A DNA stretch of 64,000 nt from the NCBI RefSeq assembly GCF_002078015.1, contig NZ_LWBP01000056.1, forward strand, positions 146,419 to 210,418. Direction: 5' to 3'. This document shows positions 50,837 through 60,108 of this stretch, one piece after another. The position numbers and the translations under genes are program-made. Origin of the DNA: Niastella populi (lineage in GTDB: Bacteria; Bacteroidota; Bacteroidia; Chitinophagales; Chitinophagaceae). The notes below the pieces were generated by a model. It made no database searches. It was not told the origin of the DNA and saw nothing but the letters and a program-made list of their open reading frames with translations. How positions within the stretch are numbered: position 1 is the stretch's first letter; the number at the start of each line of letters is the position of its first letter.

Positions 50837-51586
50837 ATGCTTAAAAAAGAGCGGCAGGCCTATATACTGCATCAGGTGAACCTGCATAACAAGGTTTTAT
50901 CATCCCTCCTAAGCCAGGAGATCAGGGTTTCGGAAGATACGATCCGCAGGGATTTGCAGGAATTGGCCGAAGAAGGAAAGATCATTAAAGTACATGGTGG
51001 CGCCCTGAGCCACTCATTCAATGAAGTACATTACCCTGCCTACGACGTTTACTCGCAGGACAATAAAAAGATCATCGCCCAAAAAGCGGCAGCACTAATA
51101 CAAAACGACATGTTTGTGCTTACCAGTGGTGGTACTACCATCATTGAACTGGCCCGCACGCTTCCCCGCCAGTTAAAGGCCACATTTATGTCGGGCAGCA
51201 TTCCCGCAATACTGGAATACATGCAGCACCCCACCATCGACGTAATTATGATCGGTGACCGCATTTCGAAAAACTCCAAAATAACCATAGGCGCGGAAGC
51301 CATTGCCAAAATAAAACAGATCAATGCCGACCTGTGCTTTTTAGGCATCAATGCCATCGATGTAAAACATGGCATTACCGATAACGATTGGGAAGTAGTG
51401 CAGTTGAAAAAAGCAATGATCCAGTCGGCCCGCAAAAAGGTTTGCCTTACCATATCGGAAAAGATCGACACATTACAACCTATCCATATCTGTGATATTC
51501 AGCGTATCGATGTGCTTATCACCGAGCTTCCACCCGACGATCCCAGGCTGAAGCCATATGCCGACCAGGGTATTCAGGTCTTATAG
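50837..51586 (+). CDS. DeoR/GlpR-family transcription regulator
   Basis: 249 residues, the family's usual length. N-terminal helix-turn-helix (LLSQEIRVSEDTIRRDLQELAEEGKIIKVHGGA, about 20-55) and a C-terminal sugar-phosphate isomerase-like effector domain (ALIQNDMFVLTSGGTTIIELARTLP near 90-115, DLCFLGINAIDVKHGITD near 170-187, KKVCLTISEKID). Family members sense phosphorylated sugars and usually repress sugar genes. A SusC/SusD pair starts 136 bases downstream on the same strand, so those genes are the obvious targets. Confidence 0.95.
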   Translation: MLKKERQAYILHQVNLHNKVLSSLLSQEIRVSEDTIRRDLQELAEEGKIIKVHGGALSHSFNEVHYPAYDVYSQDNKKIIAQKAAALIQNDMFVLTSGGTTIIELARTLPRQLKATFMSGSIPAILEYMQHPTIDVIMIGDRISKNSKITIGAEAIAKIKQINADLCFLGINAIDVKHGITDNDWEVVQLKKAMIQSARKKVCLTISEKIDTLQPIHICDIQRIDVLITELPPDDPRLKPYADQGIQVL

Positions 51587-51721
51587 GCGCCTGGTCCGAA
51601 ACAGGGGCGTTTGCATATCAGGTCTTATGAAAACAGTTACTCTGAACATGTTCAATAAATTATTGAACTGGATAAGCCTTTCCGTATTTGAACCACAATT
51701 CATTGACCCCAAAAAACTGTT

Positions 51722-54700
51722 ATGAGAAAACTCACGAAAAAACCAAAAAGTAAATGTATGAGAAAAGGCAAGCTTTTTAGTTTGGTCATGTTTGTTATGC
51801 TTAACATGATCACAAACCTTCTGATGGCGCAGGGGGTTCCCATTAAAGGAACTGTGCATTCGGAAGAAGATACACCACTGCCGGGGGTAACCGTTTCGGT
51901 GATTGGTACAGACCGGGCTACCACTACGGATATTGACGGGAAATTCACCATTACTGCCAGCGAAGGTGCCCTGCTCGAATTCAGCCACGTGGGCTATACT
52001 AAACAAATAATAAAAGCCGCAGCCGGAATGGCGGTTCGCTTATCGATAAGCGCAAAAGGACAGATGGAAGATGTTGTGGTTACGGCCATGGGGATCAAAA
52101 AGGAAAGAAAAGCATTGGGATATTCGGTTACCGAAATAAATGCGGGGGAACTGATGAAGAATAAAAACACCAACGTCGTTAATTCACTGGTAGGTAAAGT
52201 TCCCGGTGTAAACATTACCCAATTCAGCGGGGCGGCCGGCGCAGGGGCATCTATCACTATTCGCGGAGGTAATTCAACTTCCGACGGCAGGCAAAACCAG
52301 CCCTTATTTGTAGTTGATGGCGTTATATATGATAACTCAACAACAGTTACCGGCAATACGGCTACCGATGGTATGAGCCGCAGCAATACAACTTACTCGA
52401 ACCGGGTTATGGATATCAACCCTGAAGATATCGAAAGCCTGTCGGTTTTGAAAGGCGCGGCAGCAGCAGCCCTGTATGGCTCACGGGCGGCAGACGGCGT
52501 TATCATTATCACTACAAAAAAAGGGGCGGAAGGAACGGTAAAAGTAAATGTAGCCAGCAAAGTGATCACGTCATGGGCAAATAAAACCCCCGAAGCGCAA
52601 ACGGAATTTGGAAACGGCGCTTATGCTACCAACGGGGTGTTTAACGATGTAACCTACAACTCGTGGGGACAAAAAGTTACAGATGCAGATACTTTATATG
52701 ATAATATCGGCGATTTCTTTCAAAATGGTATGGTGTATGATAATAACGTAAACGTTTCGGGCGGTACAAAGAACAGCTCCTTCTTTTTATCGGGCTCTAA
52801 TTTCAACCAAACCGGTATCGTTCCCAATACCGGCTTCAAAAAAACAACCTTCCGTTTTAATGGCGAACAAAAATACGGGCGCCTTACATTGAATGCGAAT
52901 GTGGCTTATTCCATTGCCAAGACCGACAGAACTTTAACCACTTCGGGCCTTTATAGCGGCGGCGGAAACGGAACAATGGGCGCTATCTATGCCTGGCCCC
53001 AGGTATTCAATATGAAAAACTATGAGAATATCGATGGAACACAATTCCGCAAATTCGACGGAACGCTTCCCCTGGAAAACGATATCGACAATCCTTACTG
53101 GATAATCAATAAAGATAAACTGACCTCACAAACAAAACGTATTACCGGCGGTATCAACGGTAACTACAAAATAACTAGCTGGTGGGATGTTATAGCCCGT
53201 TTGGGTTACGACCAGTACAGCACGAATGACTATACGTATGTTGCACCCGGTTCTGCCGTTATACAATTATACCAGAACGGCCGGCTGAGCAAATCGACGT
53301 ATAACTATACGTTCATTACAACAACCGTGATGACCAATTTCCATAAAACATTCAAAGATTTTGATGCGCACGTGATGCTGGGAACCACCAGCGAAAATAC
53401 CGAATGGACAAGTCAGAACCATTGGGGATTTAATTTCATTACCGCCGGTACCGTCAGCTTCAATAACATAGCAACCACCAATCAGTTTTTTAAAGACGGG
53501 GTAACAAAAAAGCGGCTGGTAGGCACTTATGGAGAGATTGGAATATCCTATAAAGACATTGCCTACCTCACCGCAACGGGACGTAACGACTGGGCATCTA
53601 CATTGCCTTTAAATAACAGGTCCTATTTTTATCCTTCGGTAAGCGGTTCACTGGTATTTACTGAACTGGTTCGCGATATTCCGCTGCTTTCATTTGGTAA
53701 AGTGCGGGCAAGCTGGGCGCAGGTTGGTAAAGACGCAAATCCCTATGCCACCCTTACTTATGTAAACCCTCCGATCAACATCGGGTCGTTTACCGGAATT
53801 GGCAATCAGTATACCAGTGGAAATCCTAATTTATTACCTGAAATACAAAACTCATGGGAAGTGGGCGGCGAGTTGAGAATTCTAAATAATCGCATTGGAT
53901 TGGACTATACATATTATCACAGCGAAACAAAGAACCAGATCGCATCGCCCCGCCTGTCCAATGCCAGTGGTTATATTCTGAAATCCATCAATTCGGGTTC
54001 TGTAATTAATAAAGGGATGGAAGTAGCCCTTTCAGGTAAAGCGATCGTGCAAAAGGATTTTGGCTGGGATGTAATGGTGAACTTCTCCTACAACAAAGGA
54101 AGATTGGGTTCCTTCCTTCCCGGCGTTACCTTCTTCTACCCTACCGATGCCCAGTTCGGAACAGTAAGAGCGGCGTCTATTCCCAACGGCGGGTACTTCC
54201 TTGGCATGACCGGTACTACCTATTTACGTGAAACAGATACCGACAAAAAGGAAATTCCCAATGGCCGTTACCAGGTTGACCCTGCAACAGGATTGTATAA
54301 ACTGAACACCACCAACCCGATCGTAGGTAACCGTGAACCGAGTTTCATAGGGGGCTTTAACAATACATTCCGTTACAAAAAACTGCAGCTGTCATTCCTC
54401 CTCGATTTCCGCAAAGGCGGCGACATTTACAACGGAACAGAGTATGCCATGGTCTTAAACGGCTTAAGCAAACGAACGCTGCTGAATAACCGCGAGTCGG
54501 TAACCGTAAGCGGCGTAAATAGTGTAACCGGGGCCGAGTATACGCAAACCTACAATGCAGATCAGTCATACACCATAGGCAGCACAACCTACTCAGGTAA
54601 AAATATGATCCAACGGTATTGGGAAAACTATGCAGCCAATTCCATGAACTTCATCACATCGGTAAACTGGGTGAAACTGCGTTCAGCATCGGTAAGCTAT

Positions 54701-54913
54701 GACTTCACCGGTTTGCTGAAGAATAAGAAAATCATTAAAGAACTTTCGGCAACTGCAATAGGTACCAACCTGATTACATGGACAAACTACAAAGGAATGG
54801 ATCCTGAAGTAAGCGCAGCAGGCGGAACAGGCGGATCGGGTTCAACAGGTATCGATTACCTGGGTGTGCCCGCGATAGCAAGCTTCACTTTCGGGATAAA
54901 TATGACGTTTTAA
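51722..54913 (+). CDS. SusC/RagA-family TonB-linked outer membrane protein
   Basis: 1063 residues: signal peptide (the mature protein begins near QGVPIKGTV), carboxypeptidase-regulatory-like N-terminal domain (about 38-105), TonB plug (about 115-235; GKVPGVNITQFSGAAGAGASITIRGG, then ALYGSRAADGVIIITTK), and a 22-strand barrel ending in aromatic ITFGINMTF-like sequence (last residue Phe). Imports oligosaccharides or other large nutrients with its SusD partner. The first ATG at 51722 (MRKLTKKP) is accepted; a later ATG (MRKGKLF) is possible. SusD follows 23 bases downstream and a DeoR regulator precedes; no glycoside hydrolase is attached, so the substrate is unknown. Confidence 0.96.
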   Translation: MRKLTKKPKSKCMRKGKLFSLVMFVMLNMITNLLMAQGVPIKGTVHSEEDTPLPGVTVSVIGTDRATTTDIDGKFTITASEGALLEFSHVGYTKQIIKAAAGMAVRLSISAKGQMEDVVVTAMGIKKERKALGYSVTEINAGELMKNKNTNVVNSLVGKVPGVNITQFSGAAGAGASITIRGGNSTSDGRQNQPLFVVDGVIYDNSTTVTGNTATDGMSRSNTTYSNRVMDINPEDIESLSVLKGAAAAALYGSRAADGVIIITTKKGAEGTVKVNVASKVITSWANKTPEAQTEFGNGAYATNGVFNDVTYNSWGQKVTDADTLYDNIGDFFQNGMVYDNNVNVSGGTKNSSFFLSGSNFNQTGIVPNTGFKKTTFRFNGEQKYGRLTLNANVAYSIAKTDRTLTTSGLYSGGGNGTMGAIYAWPQVFNMKNYENIDGTQFRKFDGTLPLENDIDNPYWIINKDKLTSQTKRITGGINGNYKITSWWDVIARLGYDQYSTNDYTYVAPGSAVIQLYQNGRLSKSTYNYTFITTTVMTNFHKTFKDFDAHVMLGTTSENTEWTSQNHWGFNFITAGTVSFNNIATTNQFFKDGVTKKRLVGTYGEIGISYKDIAYLTATGRNDWASTLPLNNRSYFYPSVSGSLVFTELVRDIPLLSFGKVRASWAQVGKDANPYATLTYVNPPINIGSFTGIGNQYTSGNPNLLPEIQNSWEVGGELRILNNRIGLDYTYYHSETKNQIASPRLSNASGYILKSINSGSVINKGMEVALSGKAIVQKDFGWDVMVNFSYNKGRLGSFLPGVTFFYPTDAQFGTVRAASIPNGGYFLGMTGTTYLRETDTDKKEIPNGRYQVDPATGLYKLNTTNPIVGNREPSFIGGFNNTFRYKKLQLSFLLDFRKGGDIYNGTEYAMVLNGLSKRTLLNNRESVTVSGVNSVTGAEYTQTYNADQSYTIGSTTYSGKNMIQRYWENYAANSMNFITSVNWVKLRSASVSYDFTGLLKNKKIIKELSATAIGTNLITWTNYKGMDPEVSAAGGTGGSGSTGIDYLGVPAIASFTFGINMTF

Positions 54914-54936
54914 CCAATGACTAAAAAAAGAAAATC

Positions 54937-56928
54937 ATGAGAAGTTTAAAATATATTTTATCAGGCTGCCTGCTCGTTTTGGGTGCTACTTCATGTAAAA
55001 AATGGCTGGATGTGAACACGGACCCGAATAATCCGAACAATGAAACCGTACTCGTTCAAAACAGGCTGCCCTGGATCCAAAAGTTTTATTGTTATACAGC
55101 AGGCGTTACCAATTTTCGCACAGCAGCACAATCGGGCCTGTACTACAGTAACAGCACCGTAGGTAATGCTTTATCAACCACCTGGAAGTTTCATACAGGT
55201 AATACCACTCCCTACCAGACATGGTTCGTTGAAGTAGCTTCCAACCTGAATGACCTGTATAATACCGCGCAGAAAAAAGGGGCTTTTCACTATATGGCCA
55301 CAGCCAATGTATTTCATGCGCTCGGATTTATGCAAATGCTCGATGTATATGGTGAAATGCCATATACGCAGGCTTTAACCGACCTGGCCAGCCCTGCATA
55401 CGACGACGGAAAAACCATTTACTATGGCTGTATGGCAAAACTGAATGATGCCATCGATCTGTTTGGTAAAACGCAGGATGCCACCGCCCCCGCGCTTGCC
55501 AGCGGTGACATGTGGAATGGCGGCGATGTAAACAAATGGATAAAACTATGCTGGGGATTGAAAGCCCGCTACATGCTGAAGCTCTCAAAAAAATCGGACC
55601 TGTATAATGCCGACTCAATTTTATATTGTTTGTCAAAAGGACCGCAGAGCATTGCCGACAATGTGGTGCAGCAGGGCTTTAACAACAGCACGGTAACCGA
55701 TTATTTATTGGGCGATCCGGTGGTAACAAACGGCAACTTTGATTATGCTGCTTATGGAAGCAACCAGCGCATTTCAAAGTATCACTACGACCTGTTGACG
55801 AATATGCGTGGTTCAGGTGTAACGGATCCGCGGATGAGTAAAATTGTACCAGCTACCATGAGCGGTATTCAACTTGATGCCAGCAACAAAGTGGCGTCGT
55901 TTACCTGGAGGCGTTCCGAAGGTGTTGATGTGTTAGGAACGGCCACCCGGCTGGTAAAAGGCGGAGCTACCTCTATCGTTATACCTGCTTATGCTACGGC
56001 AAATACAAACATAAAATATACTATTGCCAATGCAACAGACCGTGCCAATTTTATTGCCGACCAGGTTGGGGCAGGCCGTACGCACACAGTCAATGGAAAT
56101 GATGTAACGGTAACCTACAAGGCAGGTTCAATATTTATAAACAACCCCAACTACCTGTATTCAGGTGATACCATATATGTAAATTTGCGCAGCAGTTCGT
56201 TGGCCACATCGGGCATTGCGGCACAGGGAGAAAAAGATGTAAGCTGGTATCCATCCGCAGCGGCATTTGCTGCCGGGGCGGTTGCTTCTACAGGCTCATT
56301 CCAGGTTCGCCCGGTTTCAGACCAGGAGATCCTTACCTACCATGAAATGTGTTTTATAAAAGCGGAAGTGTATATGAGAAAAGGAGATGTTGGCAATGCG
56401 TGGACAGCTTACAGAGATGGTATTCAGGCGCACCTTGATATGATGCAGGCAAAACTCACATCATGGCAGGCTGCCGGGTTTGCGGCAACCAATCCCGATA
56501 TGGCGCCTATGAACTCCGGCGACATGAGCGCTTACCTTACGAGCGGCGCAGTTGCCACAGCAGGTAATTTAACCATGTCAGACATCATGCTTCAAAAATA
56601 TATTGCCATGGGTTGCAGCATCGAGATCTGGAACGATATGCGCCGGTTTAATTTCAGCGCTGGTAATGTAGGATCTTTTGGCGTGGTTTACCCCGGTTAT
56701 GATCGCGGACCATTATTTACCGGCGACGCTAATTATACCGGCTCGGGCAAAACCGATCCCAGGTACTGGCAACGCCGGTGGGCATTGCCTACAACCCTGG
56801 AACAAAATTATAACTTAACAAATGTGCTTGCCATGAATCCGAATGCAACTGAACCGAATATCTGGAGCATGCCTGTGTGGTGGGATTGTGCAACTGATGG
56901 GGAGTATTACGGTTACCTTAGTAAATAA
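54937..56928 (+). CDS. SusD/RagB-family nutrient-binding lipoprotein
   Basis: 663 residues of the SusD-like 2 type. Lipobox LGATSC (Cys near 20), then KKWLDVNTDPNNPNNETV, helical TPR-like N-terminal half and variable binding loops. QEILTYHEMCFIKAEVYMRKGD near 470 and the C-terminal region (GCSIEIWNDMRRF, DPRYWQRRWALPTTLEQNYN) are typical. It sits on the outer surface over the SusC barrel and captures substrate. The 23-base gap to SusC indicates one operon; a strong terminator ends it. Confidence 0.95.
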   Translation: MRSLKYILSGCLLVLGATSCKKWLDVNTDPNNPNNETVLVQNRLPWIQKFYCYTAGVTNFRTAAQSGLYYSNSTVGNALSTTWKFHTGNTTPYQTWFVEVASNLNDLYNTAQKKGAFHYMATANVFHALGFMQMLDVYGEMPYTQALTDLASPAYDDGKTIYYGCMAKLNDAIDLFGKTQDATAPALASGDMWNGGDVNKWIKLCWGLKARYMLKLSKKSDLYNADSILYCLSKGPQSIADNVVQQGFNNSTVTDYLLGDPVVTNGNFDYAAYGSNQRISKYHYDLLTNMRGSGVTDPRMSKIVPATMSGIQLDASNKVASFTWRRSEGVDVLGTATRLVKGGATSIVIPAYATANTNIKYTIANATDRANFIADQVGAGRTHTVNGNDVTVTYKAGSIFINNPNYLYSGDTIYVNLRSSSLATSGIAAQGEKDVSWYPSAAAFAAGAVASTGSFQVRPVSDQEILTYHEMCFIKAEVYMRKGDVGNAWTAYRDGIQAHLDMMQAKLTSWQAAGFAATNPDMAPMNSGDMSAYLTSGAVATAGNLTMSDIMLQKYIAMGCSIEIWNDMRRFNFSAGNVGSFGVVYPGYDRGPLFTGDANYTGSGKTDPRYWQRRWALPTTLEQNYNLTNVLAMNPNATEPNIWSMPVWWDCATDGEYYGYLSK

Positions 56929-56956
56929 GGCCCGGTTACAATTTAAAAATTAATGG

Positions 56957-56993
56957 CATCCCTTCCTGGTTCATCAGGAAGGGATGTTTTTTT
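56957..56993 (+). terminator. Intrinsic terminator of the SusC/SusD operon
   Basis: Perfect 12-base arms CATCCCTTCCTG and CAGGAAGGGATG around GTTCAT, then seven T. It lies 28 bases after the SusD stop. Confidence 0.95.
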
Positions 56994-57031
56994 GATACTG
57001 CCTGGCATGCATACATGCGAGGATCAGCATA

Positions 57032-57613
57032 TTAGTTCGTCTTTTCTATTTGTAAACTTTTAATGAACGTCTGAAAATCCCTTTGTGAAAGGCTGTCATT
57101 TATAAGTGTAAAAAATGTGTTGTACTTGGTAAAGTAGACCATCTGTTTTAAAAATCTTCGCCCTTCGTTTTTACCAGTCACTATTACGCTAAGCCCTTTT
57201 ACATCTGCAATTGTGATAGAGTCTTTCGATTGCAGAACACTTTCACCAGCGTTATCCATCTGATACTTAATCAGGGTATCAACGGATCTTATATTATCAT
57301 TAGATATATCTTCCATCCACAAACTACAGTCCATTGTATTGCCGGGTCCGTCGCCTGTGGCTGTAACCGGCTTTCCAATACACGCTGCATTTTCAAAGTG
57401 TTCCGAAACATAGTTTGGCGGATACCTGTAACTAACCACAAAACCCATATTGATAGTATCAATATAAGTTGCCCATTTTTCGTCAGTGGTGGTATTTATC
57501 CGGGGAATTGACTTTTCTTCGTTGGTGTTTTTTTTAATTTGTTGCTTTTCCTTTTTGCCGGGTGTTGAACAGGCCAGGAAAAATAAAGTCAATAATGTCA
57601 CAGGGTACTTCAT
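57032..57613 (-). CDS. Lipoprotein of unknown function
   Basis: 193 residues from the ATG at 57613 (MKYPVTLL); the frame is open ten codons further, but that gives no signal. Lipobox FFLACS (Cys near 15), a Lys-rich stalk, then a beta-rich domain (ATYIDTINMGFVVSYRYPPNYV, GNTMDCSLWMEDI, SITIADVKGLSVIVTG, FTKYNTFFTLINDSLSQRDFQTFIKSLQIE). The pattern resembles PsbP/MOG1-like lipoproteins in which a short fitness of strands ends in an helix, but I cannot be certain. Alone between the SusCD terminator and a small gene group. Confidence 0.78.
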   Translation of the reverse strand: MKYPVTLLTLFFLACSTPGKKEKQQIKKNTNEEKSIPRINTTTDEKWATYIDTINMGFVVSYRYPPNYVSEHFENAACIGKPVTATGDGPGNTMDCSLWMEDISNDNIRSVDTLIKYQMDNAGESVLQSKDSITIADVKGLSVIVTGKNEGRRFLKQMVYFTKYNTFFTLINDSLSQRDFQTFIKSLQIEKTN

Positions 57614-57695
57614 AAATTTAATGAAATTGAAATGAGCCTGCATGATACGGCACTTTTTGTAGAAATCAAATCTTTCTGATTAAAATGAGATCATA

Positions 57696-57902
57696 TTGAA
57701 AAACAGGATCAGGAGTTTTGGCCCGGTAGTCGAGCCAGATTATTTCAGCACTGACAATATGCATGGTGGTTTGCTTAATAATGCTGAAGCTGCTATTGAT
57801 GAGGAAACAGGTGTCATCTGGATCACAATAGTACAAAATCAGCAGTATTTCAGTTCGAAAAGCGCTTGTTCTTTTCCCAGAGAAAATCCCATAAATTTAT
57901 AG
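57696..57902 (+). CDS. Doubtful short frame
   Basis: 68 codons from a TTG, with no ATG. The product (for example STDNMHGGLLNNAEAAIDEETGVIWITIVQ) reads like protein, but shows no known motif. Could be a remnant of a larger gene or a small gene ahead of the DUF1801 gene, whose start is 51 bases downstream. A minus-strand frame overlaps its end. Confidence 0.25.
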   Translation: MKNRIRSFGPVVEPDYFSTDNMHGGLLNNAEAAIDEETGVIWITIVQNQQYFSSKSACSFPRENPINL

Positions 57903-57953
57903 CAATTATCTGGAAAGAACAGATCATGTTTTACCAGACCCAAAAACAGCTCA

Positions 57954-58346
57954 ATGAAAATTAAAAACCTTGTTGACCTTTTTGCTCTTCTTCCTGAAGA
58001 CGAAAGAATAATTGTAGATGTGCTGCGGCAGATAATTATTGAAACGCTTCCTGAATACTGCAAAGAGAAAATTTCATACAATGTTCCATTTTTTTACGGT
58101 AACAAAGGCATCTGTATTATCTGGCCATCGACTGTTCCGAGAGGTGGTATCAAAAAAGGCGTTCTTTTAGGTTTTTGGTATGGGAACAAATTAAAAGATC
58201 AGGATGGCTTCCTGACACATGGAACCAACAAACAAATTTTTTATAAGATCTACCACACGCCGGAAGAAATCGATGATAAGCCGATAATAAAGCTTTTAAA
58301 AGAAGCGATCAAACTGGACGGCACTTTTAAAAAATCACCGGCTTAA
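57954..58346 (+). CDS. DUF1801 domain-containing protein
   Basis: 130 residues with the DUF1801 layout: helix DLFALLPEDERIIVDVLRQIIIETLPEYCKEKISYNVPFFYGNKGICII, strand-turn RGGIKKGVLLGFWYGNKL and C-terminal helices DDKPIIKLLKEAIKLD. The family fold resembles YdhG/YjbR-like small proteins of unknown biochemical role. No signal peptide. A XRE-type membrane regulator starts 36 bases downstream, so the two may be co-expressed. Confidence 0.9.
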   Translation: MKIKNLVDLFALLPEDERIIVDVLRQIIIETLPEYCKEKISYNVPFFYGNKGICIIWPSTVPRGGIKKGVLLGFWYGNKLKDQDGFLTHGTNKQIFYKIYHTPEEIDDKPIIKLLKEAIKLDGTFKKSPA

Positions 58347-58382
58347 AAAACCAGCTATTATTATTTTTCATACCATTTCAAT

Positions 58383-58973
58383 ATGCAACTTTCACAACGG
58401 ATAATTATAGCAAGGCAGCAAAAAGGTTACACCCAGGAAGAACTGGCTACACTTGCCAAACTTTCCATCAGAACCATTCAGAGAATTGAAAGCGGTGAAA
58501 GTGTGCCCCGGGGTTTTACGCTTAAAGCAATTGCTGCCGCCCTGAACCTGCCTGCCGAACAATTTTTAACTGACCCCAACGAACAACTTATGCAGGTACC
58601 GCCGGAAGCTGATAATGGAACCGCTCATTTTTTGCAGCTATTTAACCTGTCGTGTTTTTCCTTCATTGTAATTCCGTGGGTTCATGTTTTAATACCGGGA
58701 TACCTGCTTAAAAAACAAAAAGACCTGAACAGGAAGGAAGTTGAGTGGTGCCGTAAAATCATCAGGCAGCAGGTAATATGGGTCATTTGCCTTCACCTGG
58801 TAATGTTACTTGCCCTTGGTTATAATCTGTTACAGGGTTATGTTTTCCACAACAGGCAGCATGCATCTTACCTGTGGCCATTTTTTATTATGTACATGAT
58901 AAATACCGGGATTATTTTTTTAAATTTATTCTCTATAAGGAAAGAGTATAATCGGTTGGATCTTAGCAATTGA
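58383..58973 (+). CDS. XRE-family HTH protein with three membrane helices
   Basis: 196 residues. N-terminal HTH (about 3-58; IIIARQQKGYTQEELATLAKLSIRTIQRIESGESVPRGFTLKAIAAAL) of the XRE class. The C-terminal part has three hydrophobic segments (about 85-108, 135-155 and 168-188), the DUF4870/Tic20-like arrangement. Membrane-tethered XRE proteins of this kind are frequent in Bacteroidota; target genes and signal are unknown. It follows the DUF1801 gene by 36 bases. Confidence 0.9.
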   Translation: MQLSQRIIIARQQKGYTQEELATLAKLSIRTIQRIESGESVPRGFTLKAIAAALNLPAEQFLTDPNEQLMQVPPEADNGTAHFLQLFNLSCFSFIVIPWVHVLIPGYLLKKQKDLNRKEVEWCRKIIRQQVIWVICLHLVMLLALGYNLLQGYVFHNRQHASYLWPFFIMYMINTGIIFLNLFSIRKEYNRLDLSN

Positions 58974-59040
58974 CATATAAATGTCGTAAGAATGACGGCT
59001 TATTGACAGCGCTTCCCGCCTAGCTTTGTCAACAAAAAAT

Positions 59041-60012
59041 ATGTCACCTGAATCTATCTTTAAACCCGGCCTGATAATTTTCCTTTCGCTATTTGCAATC
59101 AGAACCTGCCCTGCCCAGTCTACGGCTAAGGGAACATTAACACTCCCCGACCATCGGTTTGAAGTTCCTTTTATATGGAAAAAAGACAGTATGAACCAAC
59201 GGGTTGAGCCTTACGCAGCCATGCTGATCCCCGTAAAACTGCCTGGTTGCCCTAAGCGATTTTATATGCAATTCGACGTGGGCGCACCTTATTCAGTGTT
59301 TTACCGAAACAAAATTCAAACCATCGGCAGCCGTTACCCGCTTTCAGCGAAGGTCAATGATTCAACCATGCGGCTGAATGAATTCAGCTTTTTAGCGGGA
59401 AATACGAAGATCATGGCGCATGAGATAGTTGTTAAGCCATTAGGTAACCCGCAAATAAACTGGAAACGGGATGCACTGGAAATCATTGGCACCCTGGGTA
59501 TCGATTTCATTGGAAACAATACAATAAGTATCGATTACCCGGCCAAAAAAATACGGATAGGGTACAAATTACCTGACAACCAGCCCTATACGCTTACTGA
59601 TCTTATTTATACCAACAACACCATCATTTTTCCTGCATCCATAAAAGGAAAGAAAACCATGTTATTATTCGATTCAGGATCCAGCGCATTTGAGTTACTC
59701 ACAAGCGAACAAACTGCTGCTACACTTGCTGTGCCGGGCACCGTGCCGGCTATCTATCCGGTAAGCTCTTGGGGAAGAATACTGACCGCTACCAGCTATG
59801 CTTCAAATGACAGCATAGAAATAGCGTCAGTTAAAATACCCCTGAACAGGGTAGCCTACATTGAGGGTGCCAGTGATGGCGATAAAAAAAGAATGATGCA
59901 AATGGGTATTGGCGGACTTACCGGCAATAGACTTTTTTTGCAATCGATATTGGTGCTGGACCTGGCCGGAAAACGATTCGGTATTATTAAAGGCAAAGCC
60001 CGGCAGTTGTAA
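59041..60012 (+). CDS. Secreted aspartic-protease-like protein (two DxG lobes)
   Basis: 323 residues from the ATG at 59041 (MSPESIFK) with a signal peptide ending near CPAQ; the TTG at 59026 is less likely. Two lobes carry a D-(T/S/V)-G-type motif: YMQFDVGAPYSVFY near 85 and MLLFDSGSSAFELL near 213. Each is followed by hydrophobic strands (GTLGIDFIGNNTISIDYPAKKIRIGY; GIGGLTGNRLFLQSILVLDL). That is the pepsin/retropepsin-like arrangement. The first motif has V in place of T/S, so catalysis is not assured and it may be a binding protein of this fold. Family name uncertain. Confidence 0.72.
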   Translation: MSPESIFKPGLIIFLSLFAIRTCPAQSTAKGTLTLPDHRFEVPFIWKKDSMNQRVEPYAAMLIPVKLPGCPKRFYMQFDVGAPYSVFYRNKIQTIGSRYPLSAKVNDSTMRLNEFSFLAGNTKIMAHEIVVKPLGNPQINWKRDALEIIGTLGIDFIGNNTISIDYPAKKIRIGYKLPDNQPYTLTDLIYTNNTIIFPASIKGKKTMLLFDSGSSAFELLTSEQTAATLAVPGTVPAIYPVSSWGRILTATSYASNDSIEIASVKIPLNRVAYIEGASDGDKKRMMQMGIGGLTGNRLFLQSILVLDLAGKRFGIIKGKARQL

Positions 60013-60037
60013 AGTTGAAAATATATAGGTATATTTT
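60007..60037 (+). promoter_or_regulatory. Candidate promoter of the large secreted protein gene
   Basis: TTG at 60007-60009 is followed by 20 bases and then TATATTTT (60030-60037), near TAnnTTTG. It overlaps the stop of the previous gene. The ATG is 72 bases downstream. Confidence 0.35.
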
Positions 60038-60108
60038 CGTGCCATGGTTCAGAAAAACAAACCAGACTGAATTCTACACCATGGATATAAATTATTGACT
60101 ATACCGGT

